Positions 42,502 to 52,573 are shown, numbered from the stretch's first letter. The stretch: DNA of 64,000 nucleotides from an uncultured Clostridia bacterium (GCA_944381115.1 CALWJV010000009.1:28716-92715), one strand, 5' to 3'. A program made the numbers and translations. The notes: generated by a model not told the origin, from the letters alone.

Positions 42502-45500
42502 ATGCTTTACAAAAAGAACACGACAAAAGAACTTTCCCCGCAACTTTTTAAAAACCCTACAAGTGAATACAGAGGAACCCCTTTTTGGTCATGGAACTGT
42601 AAAATGACACCCGAAATTCTTGAAAAACAAATTGAATATTTAAAAGAAATGGGATTTGGTGGGTTTCACATGCATTCTCGCTCCGGTATGGATAATAAGT
42701 ACCTTAGTGAGGAATTTATGGGACTTGTAAAAGCGTGCGTAAATAAAGCAAAAAAAGAATCTATGCTTGCCTGGCTTTACGATGAAGACAGATGGCCTTC
42801 CGGGGCTGCAGGAGGATATGTCACAAAAGAACCTAAATACAGGGCAAGATACCTGCAATTTGCTCCTGCAGAATTAAGTAAACTTTCAGTAAACCTCCCT
42901 ACTGAACTTAAAGAAGGGGTAAAACCTGTTGCTGATTTCAGCGACGAGCTTCCAATAAATGAGGCAATAGAAAAAGGTACCTGCTATTTTATTGCAGCAT
43001 ATGATATAAAACTTGACAGAAACGGATACCTTGCATCTTACAAACTTATAGACAGAAATTCAAAAGCAGAGGGAGATAAATGGTATGCTTTTTGTAAGAC
43101 ACAGGCAATGAGCGGCTGGTATAACCGATACTGCTACGTTGACACTCTTTCAAAAGACGCAATTTCGAAATTTATTGAAATCACTCATGAAACCTACAAA
43201 AAACACGTAGGAGACGAATTTGATAAAGCAATTCCCGCTATATTTACCGATGAGCCGCAGTTCGAACGTAAACGTGTTTTGCAGTTTCCTACCGATAAGC
43301 GTGCTTGTAATCTTCCGTGGACTCCAGAATTTCCAAAAATTTTCAAAAAGGAATATAAAACAGACATTATTCCTTATTTGCCTGAACTTTTCTGGGATCT
43401 TCCGGCAGAAAAAGTATCCGTGACCCGATACCGCTATCACGACTGTATCTGCGAAACATTTACCGAAAGTTTTTCCGAACTTTGCGGAAAATGGTGCTCA
43501 TCAAACAATATTTCGCTTACCGGTCACATGATGGAAGAACCTGACCTTATGTCTCAAACCGCTGCTATAGGTGAAGCAATGAGGGCATATAAATATTTCG
43601 GATATCCGGGAATAGATATGCTTTGCAACAACGTTGAACTTACCACTGCAAAGCAGACGCAATCCGCAGTTCATCAGTACGGAAAAGAGGCGATGTTATC
43701 CGAACTTTACGGCGTTACCAACTGGGATTTTGATTTCAGAGGTCATAAATTCCAGGGAGACTGGCAGGCTGCCCTCGGTGTAACTATCAGGGTCCCACAC
43801 CTCTCGTGGGTTTCGATGAAAGGTGATTCAAAGCGTGACTACCCTGCTTCGATAAACTATCAGTCACCGTGGTATAAAGAATATTCTTACATTGAAGATC
43901 ACTTTGCAAGAGTTAATACCGCTTTGACACGCGGTACACCTCATGTGAAAATCGCCGTAATACACCCTATTGAAAGTTACTGGCTGCACTGGGGCCCCGG
44001 TCAGACTACATATGAAAAAAGAGCACAACTTGAAACTAACTTTAAAAATGTTATAAATTGGTTGCTCTTCGGTCAAATCGACTTTGACTATATAAGTGAG
44101 TCTTTATTACCGGAGCAGTGCAAAAATGCGGCAAACCCGATAACAGTAGGAAAAATGAAATATGATGTAATCATCGTTCCGGGGCTTGAAACTATCAGAA
44201 GTTCAACGCTTAAGCGCCTTTCAGATTTTTCCGAAAAGGGAGGAAAACTTATTTTCCTCGGAGAGTGCCCAAGTCTTGTGGATGCAATGCCAAGCGATGA
44301 AGTTAAAAAGATTTATAAAAGCGCGGTTAAAATTCCATTTGAAAGGTATTCACTATTAACAACACTGGAAAAAGAACGTGAAATTGAAATTCTTACTCAA
44401 AACGGCTCTTTGGCTGACAATTACATACATCAAATGCGCGACGACGGTGACTTCCGTTGGTTATTTATTGCAAATGCAATATATCAAAAAATCACTGACG
44501 TAAGTTCGCCAAAGAAACTCTTCATTAAAATCAAAGGTAAATTTGCACCTAAACTTTATGACACTTTAACCGGAGAGATAAAAGATATTTCTTATACAAT
44601 AAAGAACGGCTGTACAAACATTGAATACACGGCTTTCTCTCATGATTCAATACTGCTGCGTCTTGAAAACACAGATAAAAAAGAACTTAAACTTCCTAAA
44701 ACTGATTTAAAAGTTATAGCACGTAAAGATTACAGACAAAAAGTAAAATATCAGCGTATGGAGCCTAATGTACTTCTTTTTGATATCGCGGAATACAAAT
44801 GCGATAACGAAAAAGAGTTTTCTCCTCCGGAAGAGATACTTCGTCTTGACGCCATCGTTCGTAAAAGAGCGGGAATCCCCCCAAAAGATGCCAGTCAGCC
44901 ATGGACTCTTAAAGAAGAAAAAATATTACATACAGTAACACTGCGTTTCAGTTTTAACAGTGAGATACAAGTAAATAAATCAGATTTTGCCATAGAAGAT
45001 CCGGAAAATTGTACCATACTCTTTGACGGAAAGAAAATCTCAAACAAACCCAACGGATACTTTACTGATGAGGCCATTAAAACCGTTGCACTTCCGAAAT
45101 TCAAACCCGGGGCTCATACAATAACCGTCACATTACCTTTGGGTACACGCACTTATACAGAATGGTGCTATCTACTTGGTGACTTTAACGTACGTCTTGA
45201 AGGTATTGAAAAGACGATCATCGCTCCGACTGAGACTATCGGATTCGGCTCTGTAACTTCGCAAGGACTTCCCTTCTATGGCGGAAATATAACATATTTC
45301 TGTGACTTTGAAGTTCCGGAAGACAATTCTTCCGTCCGTCTGCACGCAAATTACTACCGCGGAGCACTTATCACGGTAAAAATTGATGGCAATGATGAAG
45401 GAAAAATAGTATTTTCTCCTTATAACCTTACCGTAAACGGTCTTTCTAAAGGTAAGCATACTGCTGAATTTACATTATTCGGAAACCGTCATAACTGCTT

Positions 45501-45642
45501 TGCAGCACTACATAACGCCGATATGAAATTAACTTGGTTTGGCCCTGACGCATGGTACACAAAAGGAGATTCTTTCTGCTATGAGCCTCAAATAAAAGAT
45601 ATGGGAATTATGGCAAGTCCTGTAATAGAGATTTTAAATTAA
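42502..45642 (+). CDS. Large glycoside hydrolase, GH106-like
   Basis: A 1046-aa cytoplasmic protein (no signal peptide). The N-terminal barrel has GTPFWSWNCKMTPEILEKQI, GFGGFHMHSRSGMD and AWLYDEDRWPSGAAGG, a pattern common in gut Clostridia and Bacteroidetes proteins grouped with GH106 alpha-L-rhamnosidases. A trimerisation-like region (YDVIIVPGLETIRSSTLKRL, then FSEKGGKLIFLGE) is near residues 555-595. C-terminal beta-sandwich domains (about 800-1040) include TITVTLPLGTRTYTEWCYLL. AAAGGAGA precedes the ATG and it is transcribed alone. Rhamnose release fits the GH78 enzyme at 12357, but the exact substrate is inferred. Confidence 0.8.
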   Translation: MLYKKNTTKELSPQLFKNPTSEYRGTPFWSWNCKMTPEILEKQIEYLKEMGFGGFHMHSRSGMDNKYLSEEFMGLVKACVNKAKKESMLAWLYDEDRWPSGAAGGYVTKEPKYRARYLQFAPAELSKLSVNLPTELKEGVKPVADFSDELPINEAIEKGTCYFIAAYDIKLDRNGYLASYKLIDRNSKAEGDKWYAFCKTQAMSGWYNRYCYVDTLSKDAISKFIEITHETYKKHVGDEFDKAIPAIFTDEPQFERKRVLQFPTDKRACNLPWTPEFPKIFKKEYKTDIIPYLPELFWDLPAEKVSVTRYRYHDCICETFTESFSELCGKWCSSNNISLTGHMMEEPDLMSQTAAIGEAMRAYKYFGYPGIDMLCNNVELTTAKQTQSAVHQYGKEAMLSELYGVTNWDFDFRGHKFQGDWQAALGVTIRVPHLSWVSMKGDSKRDYPASINYQSPWYKEYSYIEDHFARVNTALTRGTPHVKIAVIHPIESYWLHWGPGQTTYEKRAQLETNFKNVINWLLFGQIDFDYISESLLPEQCKNAANPITVGKMKYDVIIVPGLETIRSSTLKRLSDFSEKGGKLIFLGECPSLVDAMPSDEVKKIYKSAVKIPFERYSLLTTLEKEREIEILTQNGSLADNYIHQMRDDGDFRWLFIANAIYQKITDVSSPKKLFIKIKGKFAPKLYDTLTGEIKDISYTIKNGCTNIEYTAFSHDSILLRLENTDKKELKLPKTDLKVIARKDYRQKVKYQRMEPNVLLFDIAEYKCDNEKEFSPPEEILRLDAIVRKRAGIPPKDASQPWTLKEEKILHTVTLRFSFNSEIQVNKSDFAIEDPENCTILFDGKKISNKPNGYFTDEAIKTVALPKFKPGAHTITVTLPLGTRTYTEWCYLLGDFNVRLEGIEKTIIAPTETIGFGSVTSQGLPFYGGNITYFCDFEVPEDNSSVRLHANYYRGALITVKIDGNDEGKIVFSPYNLTVNGLSKGKHTAEFTLFGNRHNCFAALHNADMKLTWFGPDAWYTKGDSFCYEPQIKDMGIMASPVIEILN

Positions 45643-45740
45643 TTTTTAAATGTTAATTAATACCGAATAAAGTAATATTGTTATTTATAATTTATTTTAA
45701 AAAATAAATGTAATAGTAAATCAAAGGGATAAAAAAGACA

Positions 45741-46313
45741 ATGGGATTCTGGGAATTACTAATTCTGGCTATAGGTCTAAGCGCCGACGCCTGTGCTGTT
45801 TCAATTTGCAAAGGACTTGCATCAAAAAAAGCCGATGGTATAAGCATGTTAAAATGCGGTATTTGGTTTGGCGGCTTTCAGGCTCTTATGCCACTCATTG
45901 GGTTCTTTCTCGGTAGCCTTTTTGCAAAAGCAATTGAGATATTTGATCACTGGATTGCCTTTGTATTACTTATTTTAATAGGTGCAAATATGTTATTGGA
46001 GTCGTTTTCAAAAAATGATGACCGTAACTATAGCAAAAATGCTGATTTTTCTGTAAAAACAATGCTGACAATGGCAATAGCAACATCAATTGATGCTCTT
46101 GCTATAGGAGTTTCTCTTGCTTTTTCCGGAAATGTAAATATCTGGGTCGCAATTCTGCTTATAGGTACTATAACATTTATTCTATCAGCAATAGGTGTAA
46201 AAATCGGAAACATTTTCGGCAATAAATTTGAAAAAAAAGCAAAATTTCTTGGCGGACTGATTTTAATTGGACTTGGAATTAAAATTTTAATTGAACATCT
46301 TTTGAGCAAATAA
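45741..46313 (+). CDS. mntP: Manganese efflux pump MntP
   Basis: A 190-aa membrane protein with six helices in two repeats. The repeats carry GLSADACAVSICKG (Asp16) and ATSIDALAIGVSLAF, the paired Asp motifs needed for Mn2+ export in the E. coli protein. The only signal before the ATG is a weak AAAGGGA. No yybP-ykoY Mn2+ riboswitch is visible in the 98 bp before it. A large terminator follows. Confidence 0.93.
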   Translation: MGFWELLILAIGLSADACAVSICKGLASKKADGISMLKCGIWFGGFQALMPLIGFFLGSLFAKAIEIFDHWIAFVLLILIGANMLLESFSKNDDRNYSKNADFSVKTMLTMAIATSIDALAIGVSLAFSGNVNIWVAILLIGTITFILSAIGVKIGNIFGNKFEKKAKFLGGLILIGLGIKILIEHLLSK

Positions 46314-46318
46314 TTAAA

Positions 46319-46393
46319 AAAACACCCATTTGTAATGGACATCAAAAATATGATTTTATTTTTTGGTCCAATACTAAAACGGGTGTTTTTTCT
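46319..46393 (+). terminator. Long two-part terminator after mntP
   Basis: Outer stem AAAAAACACCC/GGGTGTTTTTT encloses an inner stem TGGAC.../...GGTCCA with an A/T-rich extension; it ends in a T run. It is bidirectional in form. Confidence 0.8.
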
Positions 46394-46538
46394 TTTATTT
46401 TGGGAAGCAGTAAAAATTAACATTTTGTTATTGTATTTTTCTAATAAAATGTTATAACATAAATATGGATATACAATGTTAAAATCAGTCTGTACATGTT
46501 GGCAATATAATAATTTTTGCAAATATAAAGGAGTTTAC

Positions 46539-47516
46539 ATGAAAAAAATTGTTAAAAACATTCTTATAGGAGCAGGTTTAACTGTCTCAGGTACAATAGC
46601 AGTAACTGTATCATCTTTTATATTGACAAAAAAATTGGTTGGAATTGCCATGGATCGTAAAACGCCTAAAATTGTAGAAAAAAGCCGCTTAAATGTTACC
46701 AGAAATAAAAATATGGCTGATTTTGTTGTTAAAATGGATGAAGCAGAAGAAAAACTTCAAAACTCCGGATGCGAAACTGTTGAAATATTAAGCCATGACG
46801 GATTAAAACTTATAGGACACTATCATAAATGTAAAAATGCTGAACGAATAATTCTTGCTATGCACGGATGGCGTTCGTCATGGGCAAAGGATTTTGGAAT
46901 AATATCAGATTTTTGGAATAAAAACAACTGCAGCGTTTTATATGCTGAACAGCGTGCACACGGAAACAGCGAAGGGTTTTATATGAGTTTCGGAATGAAT
47001 GAAAGGTATGATTGCTTTTCTTGGATAAAATGGATAAATGAAGTCACAGGTGCGTCTTTTCCGATATATCTTGCCGGCGTTTCAATGGGTGCGACAACCG
47101 TGCTTATGACTGCTGGTATGGAACTTCCGGAAAATGTAAAGGGTGTGGTTGCAGACTGCGCCTTTACATCTCCGCATGAAATATGGAAATACGTCGTACA
47201 GGATAAACTTCATATCCCGTATGATAAAGCAAGAAGCAAATATGCCGATAAATTGAGCCGTAAAAAGTCAGGCTTCGGTACAAATGAATACTCCACCATT
47301 GATGCAATGAAAGTATGTAAAATTCCTGTTCTTTTTGTACACGGAACATCAGACAGACTGGTTCCGATCGAAATGACATATAAAAATTATCTGGCTTGTT
47401 CTGCAGCAAAAAAACTTCTTGTTGTTCCTGGTGCAGAACATGGTATGAGTTATATTGTAAATTCGGAAATTTACGAAGAAGCTGTAATTGATTTTTGGAA
47501 AGAAAACGATATATAA
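46539..47516 (+). CDS. Membrane-anchored alpha/beta hydrolase
   Basis: A 325-aa protein. One N-terminal hydrophobic segment (about residues 8-28) is a membrane anchor or uncleaved signal. The catalytic triad can be placed: Ser in GVSMGA, Asp in HGTSDRLVP and His in GAEHGMS. The oxyanion HG motif is AMHGWRSS. This arrangement (FrsA/BAAT or YkfD-like esterase/peptidase class) is common in Firmicutes and substrates are unknown. The ATG at 46539 follows AAAGGAG. A perfect palindrome ATGTTATAACAT (46449-46460) upstream could be an operator. Confidence 0.9.
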   Translation: MKKIVKNILIGAGLTVSGTIAVTVSSFILTKKLVGIAMDRKTPKIVEKSRLNVTRNKNMADFVVKMDEAEEKLQNSGCETVEILSHDGLKLIGHYHKCKNAERIILAMHGWRSSWAKDFGIISDFWNKNNCSVLYAEQRAHGNSEGFYMSFGMNERYDCFSWIKWINEVTGASFPIYLAGVSMGATTVLMTAGMELPENVKGVVADCAFTSPHEIWKYVVQDKLHIPYDKARSKYADKLSRKKSGFGTNEYSTIDAMKVCKIPVLFVHGTSDRLVPIEMTYKNYLACSAAKKLLVVPGAEHGMSYIVNSEIYEEAVIDFWKENDI

Positions 47517-47517
47517 T

Positions 47518-47580
47518 AAAACCCCTGCCGTTTCTGCTCAATGTCTACATGACAATTAGTTTAACCGGCGGGGATTTTAT
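47518..47580 (+). terminator. Terminator after the alpha/beta hydrolase gene
   Basis: AAAACCCC-TGCCG pairs with CGGC-GGGGATTTT across a 35-nt loop, then T-rich sequence. It starts at the stop codon. Confidence 0.65.
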
Positions 47581-47784
47581 TATTATACATATCATCTTAT
47601 AAAAACGGCCATTATAACCGCCAAAGGTAAAAATAAGGAAGAAAAAATTGCAAAAAAGACTGCTGCCATTCTTATCAAACAACATAAAAGATAAATTTAA
47701 TATGAGGTTTGTTTTTACAAAAATAAAAGTTAATGCAATATCAGTCCTAAACATTTTAAATTTAAGATATTTATAACGGATTTC

Positions 47785-47821
47785 AAAATAAAAAGTGTTC
47801 GCAAAATCCTTTACGAACACT
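47785..47821 (-). terminator. Terminator of the tRNA-Pro gene
   Basis: On the minus strand AGTGTTCG (47814-47821) pairs with CGAACACT (47794-47801), followed by TTTTTATTTT. It lies 6 bp beyond the tRNA CCA end. 47581-47784 contains no recognisable gene. Confidence 0.85.
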
Positions 47822-47826
47822 CCAAC

Positions 47827-47903
47827 TGGTCGGAGTGACTGGATTCGAACCAGCGGCCTCTTGGTCCCGAACCAAGCACTCTACCAAACTGAGCCACACC
47901 CCG
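47827..47903 (-). tRNA. tRNA-Pro (anticodon CGG)
   Basis: A 77-nt cloverleaf with encoded CCA. The acceptor stem is CGGGGTG/CACTCCG with one G-U pair and discriminator A. The D arm contains GGCTCAGTTTGGTAGAGT. The anticodon stem CTTGG/CCAAG encloses loop TTCGGGA, giving CGG (reads CCG). The T arm is CTGGTTCGAATCCAG. A consensus promoter lies at 47949-47977 and a terminator directly follows, so it is a single-gene unit. Confidence 0.97.
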
Positions 47904-47948
47904 AAATTTTTATTTTAAATATAAATTTTTATTTTAAATATTGAAAAT

Positions 47949-47977
47949 ATTATATCATAATTTTTTAATTTTGTCAA
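47949..47977 (-). promoter_or_regulatory. tRNA-Pro promoter
   Basis: On the minus strand, perfect TTGACA (47972-47977), 17 bp and TATAAT (47949-47954), about 45 bp before the tRNA. Confidence 0.8.
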
Positions 47978-48030
47978 TAGTGTTTTAAAAAAATAACAAA
48001 AATATCAGAAAACTATTTTCTTAATATCTA

Positions 48031-48059
48031 TTGATTTTATTTTCTTTTTCTGATACAAT
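48031..48059 (+). promoter_or_regulatory. rsmB promoter
   Basis: TTGATT (48031-48036), 17 bp and TACAAT (48054-48059), about 100 bp before the start codon. Confidence 0.55.
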
Positions 48060-48158
48060 TATGTTATAATTTAATAAAATAATTTTAAATAAATATTTCC
48101 GCTCATAATATATTAAACATTTATATATAACAAATAATAACTGAAAGTAAACAATAAA

Positions 48159-49466
48159 ATGCAAAATATAAGAAAAATAGTATTTTTATCTCTTCTATCT
48201 TGTGAAAAAAACAGCCGTTATTCAAACCTTGAGGCCGACTCCGTTTTAAGTACAGGAAAAATAGAAGAAAAAAATAAAGGCTTTTATACTGCGCTTTTTT
48301 ATGGTGTAATAGAAAGAAAAATAACACTCGATTATCAAATAGCCAAATTTTGCGCAAAACCGTCAGATTCCTTACAACAAAATGTTGTTATTCTTCTTCG
48401 TATGGGACTCTATCAGCTTCTATACATGAACTCTGTTCCGGATCATGCAGCAGTATCAGAAACGGTCAGACTTGCAAAAGAAACAGTAAACCCGGGTGCT
48501 GTAGGATTTATAAATGCCATGCTACGAAATGCGGCCCAAAAAATCAAGGATGTAAACGGAACTGTAAAGTTAATAACGCCGGACAGAACACGTGATATCT
48601 GCGGTTTTCTTTCAATAACATACGGTTATCCCCGTTACCTTTGCAAACTTTGGGTAAATGCTTACGGTGAAGAAAATGCAGAAAAAATTATGCAAGCGAT
48701 GAACAGACCTCCACATCTCTCTATCCGTGTAAATACATTGAAAATTTCAAGAGAAAAATATTTATATATGCTTGATGAAGCAGGATATAGCGCTTTTGCA
48801 TCTGAAATTACCAATGACGGAATTTGTCTCGATAACGGGAATATTTCTTCTTTACCGGGGTATAACGAAGGGCTTTTTTTCATTCAGGACGATGCGTCAG
48901 CCATGGCAATCAAGGCTTTTAAAGTACACCAAGGATATACCGTTATAGATACCTGTGCCTGCCCGGGAGGCAAAAGTTTTTTAATGTCGATCTACATGAA
49001 AAACAACGGCAGGATCATAAGTTCAGATATCCACGAAAATAAGTTATCTCTTATTGAAAGCGGAAAAAAGCGCCTCGGAATTGATATTATTGAAACGCGG
49101 TGTGCAGACGCTACGGTTTATGATCCGTCATTCGAAGAAATTGCTGACCGTGTATTATGTGATGTGCCATGCTCCGGATTCGGCACTATTGCAAAAAAAC
49201 CAGATCTTCGGCACAAAAGTAAAGAATCGATTTCTGATTTGCCGAAACTTCAACTCTCAATTTTGCAGGCAAGTTCAAAATATTGTAAAAAAAACGGATA
49301 CCTTATGTACTCGACCTGCACTCTGTGTCCCCCTGAAAATGAGGAAAATGTACGATCCTTTTTAGCACTGAATCCCAACTTCAAACTTGTAAGTATGGTA
49401 ACGAACTTCCCATATGAGTCTCTTTCTGACGGTTTTTTTTACGCAATATTTAAAAGAAACAATTAA
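48159..49466 (+). CDS. rsmB: 16S rRNA (cytosine-967-C5)-methyltransferase
   Basis: A 435-aa methyltransferase. Residues 1 to about 130 are the NusB-like RNA-binding domain (LLRMGLYQLLYMNSVPDHAA then VSETVRLAK, GAVGFINAMLRN). The catalytic domain has the SAM site DTCACPGGKS (about residues 267-276), DVPCSGFGTI with the first catalytic Cys and YSTCTLCPPENE with the nucleophile Cys. The length matches Bacillus RsmB/Sun. The start has only a weak GAAAG signal. It stands alone here, not in the usual def-fmt-rsmB cluster. Confidence 0.95.
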   Translation: MQNIRKIVFLSLLSCEKNSRYSNLEADSVLSTGKIEEKNKGFYTALFYGVIERKITLDYQIAKFCAKPSDSLQQNVVILLRMGLYQLLYMNSVPDHAAVSETVRLAKETVNPGAVGFINAMLRNAAQKIKDVNGTVKLITPDRTRDICGFLSITYGYPRYLCKLWVNAYGEENAEKIMQAMNRPPHLSIRVNTLKISREKYLYMLDEAGYSAFASEITNDGICLDNGNISSLPGYNEGLFFIQDDASAMAIKAFKVHQGYTVIDTCACPGGKSFLMSIYMKNNGRIISSDIHENKLSLIESGKKRLGIDIIETRCADATVYDPSFEEIADRVLCDVPCSGFGTIAKKPDLRHKSKESISDLPKLQLSILQASSKYCKKNGYLMYSTCTLCPPENEENVRSFLALNPNFKLVSMVTNFPYESLSDGFFYAIFKRNN

Positions 49467-49589
49467 ATATCAAGTATAATATATCATTTAACCAAATAAA
49501 TGTATTATGGAATTATATGGCGTTGCTTTTATTAGTATAATTTGAAATAATATTAATAAAAGCCCGAAATTTTTAAATAATTTAAAATC

Positions 49590-49622
49590 AAAAAAAGCGG
49601 TATTATTAATACCGCTTTTTTA
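49590..49622. terminator. Terminator between rsmB and spoIIE
   Basis: Stem AAAAAGCGGTATTA/TAATACCGCTTTTT with T runs on both strands. It serves rsmB and possibly spoIIE from the other side. The remaining sequence in 49467-49819 holds nothing I can name. Confidence 0.85.
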
Positions 49623-49819
49623 TTTATATGATCATAAAATAACATTGCTTAAACTTCAATAATTTGCTTTTTAATAAAATATTTATTGAAATAAAGTGCG
49701 GTAAAAAAATTTGAAATCCAAAAATTTTTATCTGTGTGCACAATCAATAGAATACATTATTTCAAATTATCTTTTTTCTTATAAAATACTTATTGTTTGT
49801 TTACAATATTTTTTCAGAT

Positions 49820-52219
49820 TTATGCTTCTTTTGCGCTTTGTTCACTCTCCTTTTTTTCAACATTTATTACAAGTACGGTTTTGTCATCGCTTTGTCTGTT
49901 TCTTTCCATAGCGTTTTTCATTATTATCTTTGCCAATTCTTCATTTGAAGAAAATCCGCTGCATACTATATCTGCGATCCACTTACCGTCAACATTATCT
50001 GCAACTATACCGTCGCTTATCATTACAACAGTATCCCCTTCTTGAATTTTAAAATTTATTTCCTCAGGATGTGCCTCGCTAGCTATTCCCACCGGCATAC
50101 TGCAGGCGTCAATACAGTAAACCCCTCCGTTCCTGACAATGTATGACGCAGCAGCACCGCTTTTAAGAAATGACGAATTACCGCTTACAAGATCAAGTTC
50201 CATAATATCAACAGTTGCAAAACATTCTTCGTTTCTTCTTTTCAATATATCGCCTACAAGTTCGGTTGCCGTTGATTTTTTTATTTTACAACGGAGCAAT
50301 TTTTCAAGCATTGAAAGCGCAGTTTTTGACGCTCGCCTTGCATCTTCTCCGCTTCCCATTCCATCGGATATAAGAGCATAAAAATATCCGTCGGTTGTTT
50401 CAAAAGAAACCGCACTGTCTCCACTGCAACTTTCTCCTTCTTTTGTGGATTTAAGACAAAAAGTATTTGCTGTAAGCGTGTTTTCCGGATTAAAAATCAT
50501 ACATCCTGAAAAATCATCGGAAAAAACAGGCGTCGCATACTCTGTTTTGCATGCCTTGGAAAACGCCTTCCTTATCTTTTCATTTTCATCTTTATCTGTT
50601 TTATTCTTGACACCGTATGCATATATACGTTTCCTTTCTGTTCCTGTTACTGATATTACTTCGGGTTTAAATCCAATTGCACCCGCAACTCCGGCAACGG
50701 TTTTTTCTGCATTCGTATCCCGAGTACTTTCAAGTCTCGACTTATTTGCCATATCTAAAAGTATATCCGCGATCGTCTTGAAATCAAATGCAGTTATTTT
50801 TTGCATGGGCGCCTCCTCCCGTACAGGATCTGTATCTCTGTAAATGTTCCTTATATTTTCACTAAGTTCTTTAAATTTTATACAGTAGCATGATAAATAG
50901 TTATTTTTACGCTCAGCCAAAGCTGTGTCACCGTTTTTTATAGCATTAACAAGATCTTTAACGGATTCCTCAGACCGCTCATACTCTGTTTCCCAACATA
51001 TTGAATTTAGTGGACAGGTATCACAAAACGTTAAGGAAAGGCGGTTACACAATCCTTTGATTTTCTTGTCAGTTTTTTCGCCGCCTGATTTATTAAGACT
51101 TTCCGAAATATCCCGAAATGTATCCGAAAGACGTATTATATCCTCATTCTTTTTTGCATTATAAATAACTTTTACCTCGGCTTCATTAAGTGCATCGAAT
51201 TCTTTAGGTACATCGTTTTTCGGATAAGGAAAACTATCAGGAATAAATGAATATCTTATTATGGGTGAGGCAATTGCCGCGGCTAAAATCGTTTCGGGTA
51301 TGATCTCAGTAAATGCTGCATATCCCATTTGCAAAAGAGCAGTTCCACATACTGCAAATGCTGCTATTTCTGCGGCAGCAAGTACGGCAAGTCCATAAAA
51401 AATTCCAGAAACCCCTCCTAAAATTATAAAAGCAAGTGTAAATACCGGATTACAGATATACCCAAGTACACCACCAACAACCGCACCCCTAATAAAACCA
51501 CCTCTGTTTGCACATAGCAAAGTAATAAACATAGCAATAAACGATGATACGGAAACACCGAAATACCGTATACCGTTAAATGAGTAAACTACAGCCGAAA
51601 AAAACAGCAAAACTGAAATTTCATAAATTGCTCTTCTCAAATATACGCTTTCTCCGATCTTCTTTCGCGGACAGCCGGCAAAAAATACAGAAAAGCAAAT
51701 TGTCAGAAGCGGAAGCACTGTCAACGTTACAAGGAGTTTTGCCCATATTCCATCGTAAATACCTGAAACGGTAATATGAAACAATGACTGTAGTAAGCCC
51801 ATAAAAGCCGAGTATCCGAGTTTAATTAAAACAGATTCGTTAAAAAACCGCTTTTCTTTCCCTATTCCGTTAATCCAGACAGAAAGTGTAATCCGTAAAA
51901 TAATCATCGCGGTTAAAACAAAACCTCTTGAAAAGTTAAGAGTTCCTGTTAAAAATGCTCCGTAAAGTGCACCCGCGAAAGCACCTATAGCCCCACTTCC
52001 TGATGAGCAGATCAACGCATCGGTTAAGGGAACTCCGACCGAAAGTTCAGTATACGGCAGTGCTTTTTGTGAAAAAACGACAGAAATAAAAAAATTCACA
52101 AAAAACACCGAAAGTATCAGAAATCGTTCTTTCGGCTTTTTACCGTAAAAAAACACACTTACAAATTCATTCCATTTTTTGTATCCCTTTTCCACAGCCT
52201 TTGTGTTTGACATATACAT
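49820..52219 (-). CDS. spoIIE: Stage II sporulation protein E (PP2C phosphatase)
   Basis: A 799-aa septal phosphatase that dephosphorylates SpoIIAA and so activates sigma-F in the forespore. Residues about 30-340 have some ten membrane helices. A central region (about 345-570), including a cysteine-rich stretch FCDTCPLNSICWETEY, corresponds to the FtsZ-binding/oligomerisation part. The C-terminal PP2C domain shows FYALISDGMGSGEDARRASK and DTVVMISDGIVADNVDGKW with metal-binding Asp residues. AAAGGA precedes the ATG at 52219 (a second ATG is 6 nt later). It lies 28 kb from its partner operon spoIIA. Confidence 0.96.
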   Translation of the reverse strand: MYMSNTKAVEKGYKKWNEFVSVFFYGKKPKERFLILSVFFVNFFISVVFSQKALPYTELSVGVPLTDALICSSGSGAIGAFAGALYGAFLTGTLNFSRGFVLTAMIILRITLSVWINGIGKEKRFFNESVLIKLGYSAFMGLLQSLFHITVSGIYDGIWAKLLVTLTVLPLLTICFSVFFAGCPRKKIGESVYLRRAIYEISVLLFFSAVVYSFNGIRYFGVSVSSFIAMFITLLCANRGGFIRGAVVGGVLGYICNPVFTLAFIILGGVSGIFYGLAVLAAAEIAAFAVCGTALLQMGYAAFTEIIPETILAAAIASPIIRYSFIPDSFPYPKNDVPKEFDALNEAEVKVIYNAKKNEDIIRLSDTFRDISESLNKSGGEKTDKKIKGLCNRLSLTFCDTCPLNSICWETEYERSEESVKDLVNAIKNGDTALAERKNNYLSCYCIKFKELSENIRNIYRDTDPVREEAPMQKITAFDFKTIADILLDMANKSRLESTRDTNAEKTVAGVAGAIGFKPEVISVTGTERKRIYAYGVKNKTDKDENEKIRKAFSKACKTEYATPVFSDDFSGCMIFNPENTLTANTFCLKSTKEGESCSGDSAVSFETTDGYFYALISDGMGSGEDARRASKTALSMLEKLLRCKIKKSTATELVGDILKRRNEECFATVDIMELDLVSGNSSFLKSGAAASYIVRNGGVYCIDACSMPVGIASEAHPEEINFKIQEGDTVVMISDGIVADNVDGKWIADIVCSGFSSNEELAKIIMKNAMERNRQSDDKTVLVINVEKKESEQSAKEA

Positions 52220-52274
52220 AATTCCTTTCTTTTCTTCATATATTTATATTTATATTTTTGGATACTTTTACCAT

Positions 52275-52307
52275 ATTTTACACTATATTCATTGCAAAAA
52301 ATGTCGC
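52275..52307 (-). promoter_or_regulatory. Candidate spoIIE promoter with Spo0A-like box
   Basis: On the minus strand, GCGACA (52302-52307), a 21-bp spacer and TAAAAT (52275-52280). AGCGACA is one base from a reverse Spo0A box. Bacillus spoIIE uses a sigma-A promoter with a 21-bp spacer and Spo0A boxes over the -35. The match is suggestive, not strong. Confidence 0.35.
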
Positions 52308-52573
52308 TTAAAGGAATATAAATATAAAAACGTAATTTATTATTTTACAAAAAAACTTTAAATACCGGTTTTTTTTATTTTTTACACTTTTTTTTGATAT
52401 TACAATGATTGCATGAAATAAAAAAATTGAATCAACGAGAATTTTTAACTTTTGAAAAGTCTCTTTGCTTTGTTATTTTAGTATACCTAAGAATTATGAG
52501 GGAAAAATAAAATCAAGGCAAGATATATCTGTCAATAATTAATTTTAAAATTTTAAATATCCAGGAGGTTGCC

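Noticed and set aside
45643..45740. yybP-ykoY Mn2+ riboswitch before mntP
   Set aside because: The 98-bp intergenic sequence is AT-rich with no paired-stem consensus.
47545..47820. 91-codon minus frame beside tRNA-Pro
   Set aside because: It runs through the tRNA terminator hairpin and a hydrolase terminator and has no ribosome binding site.
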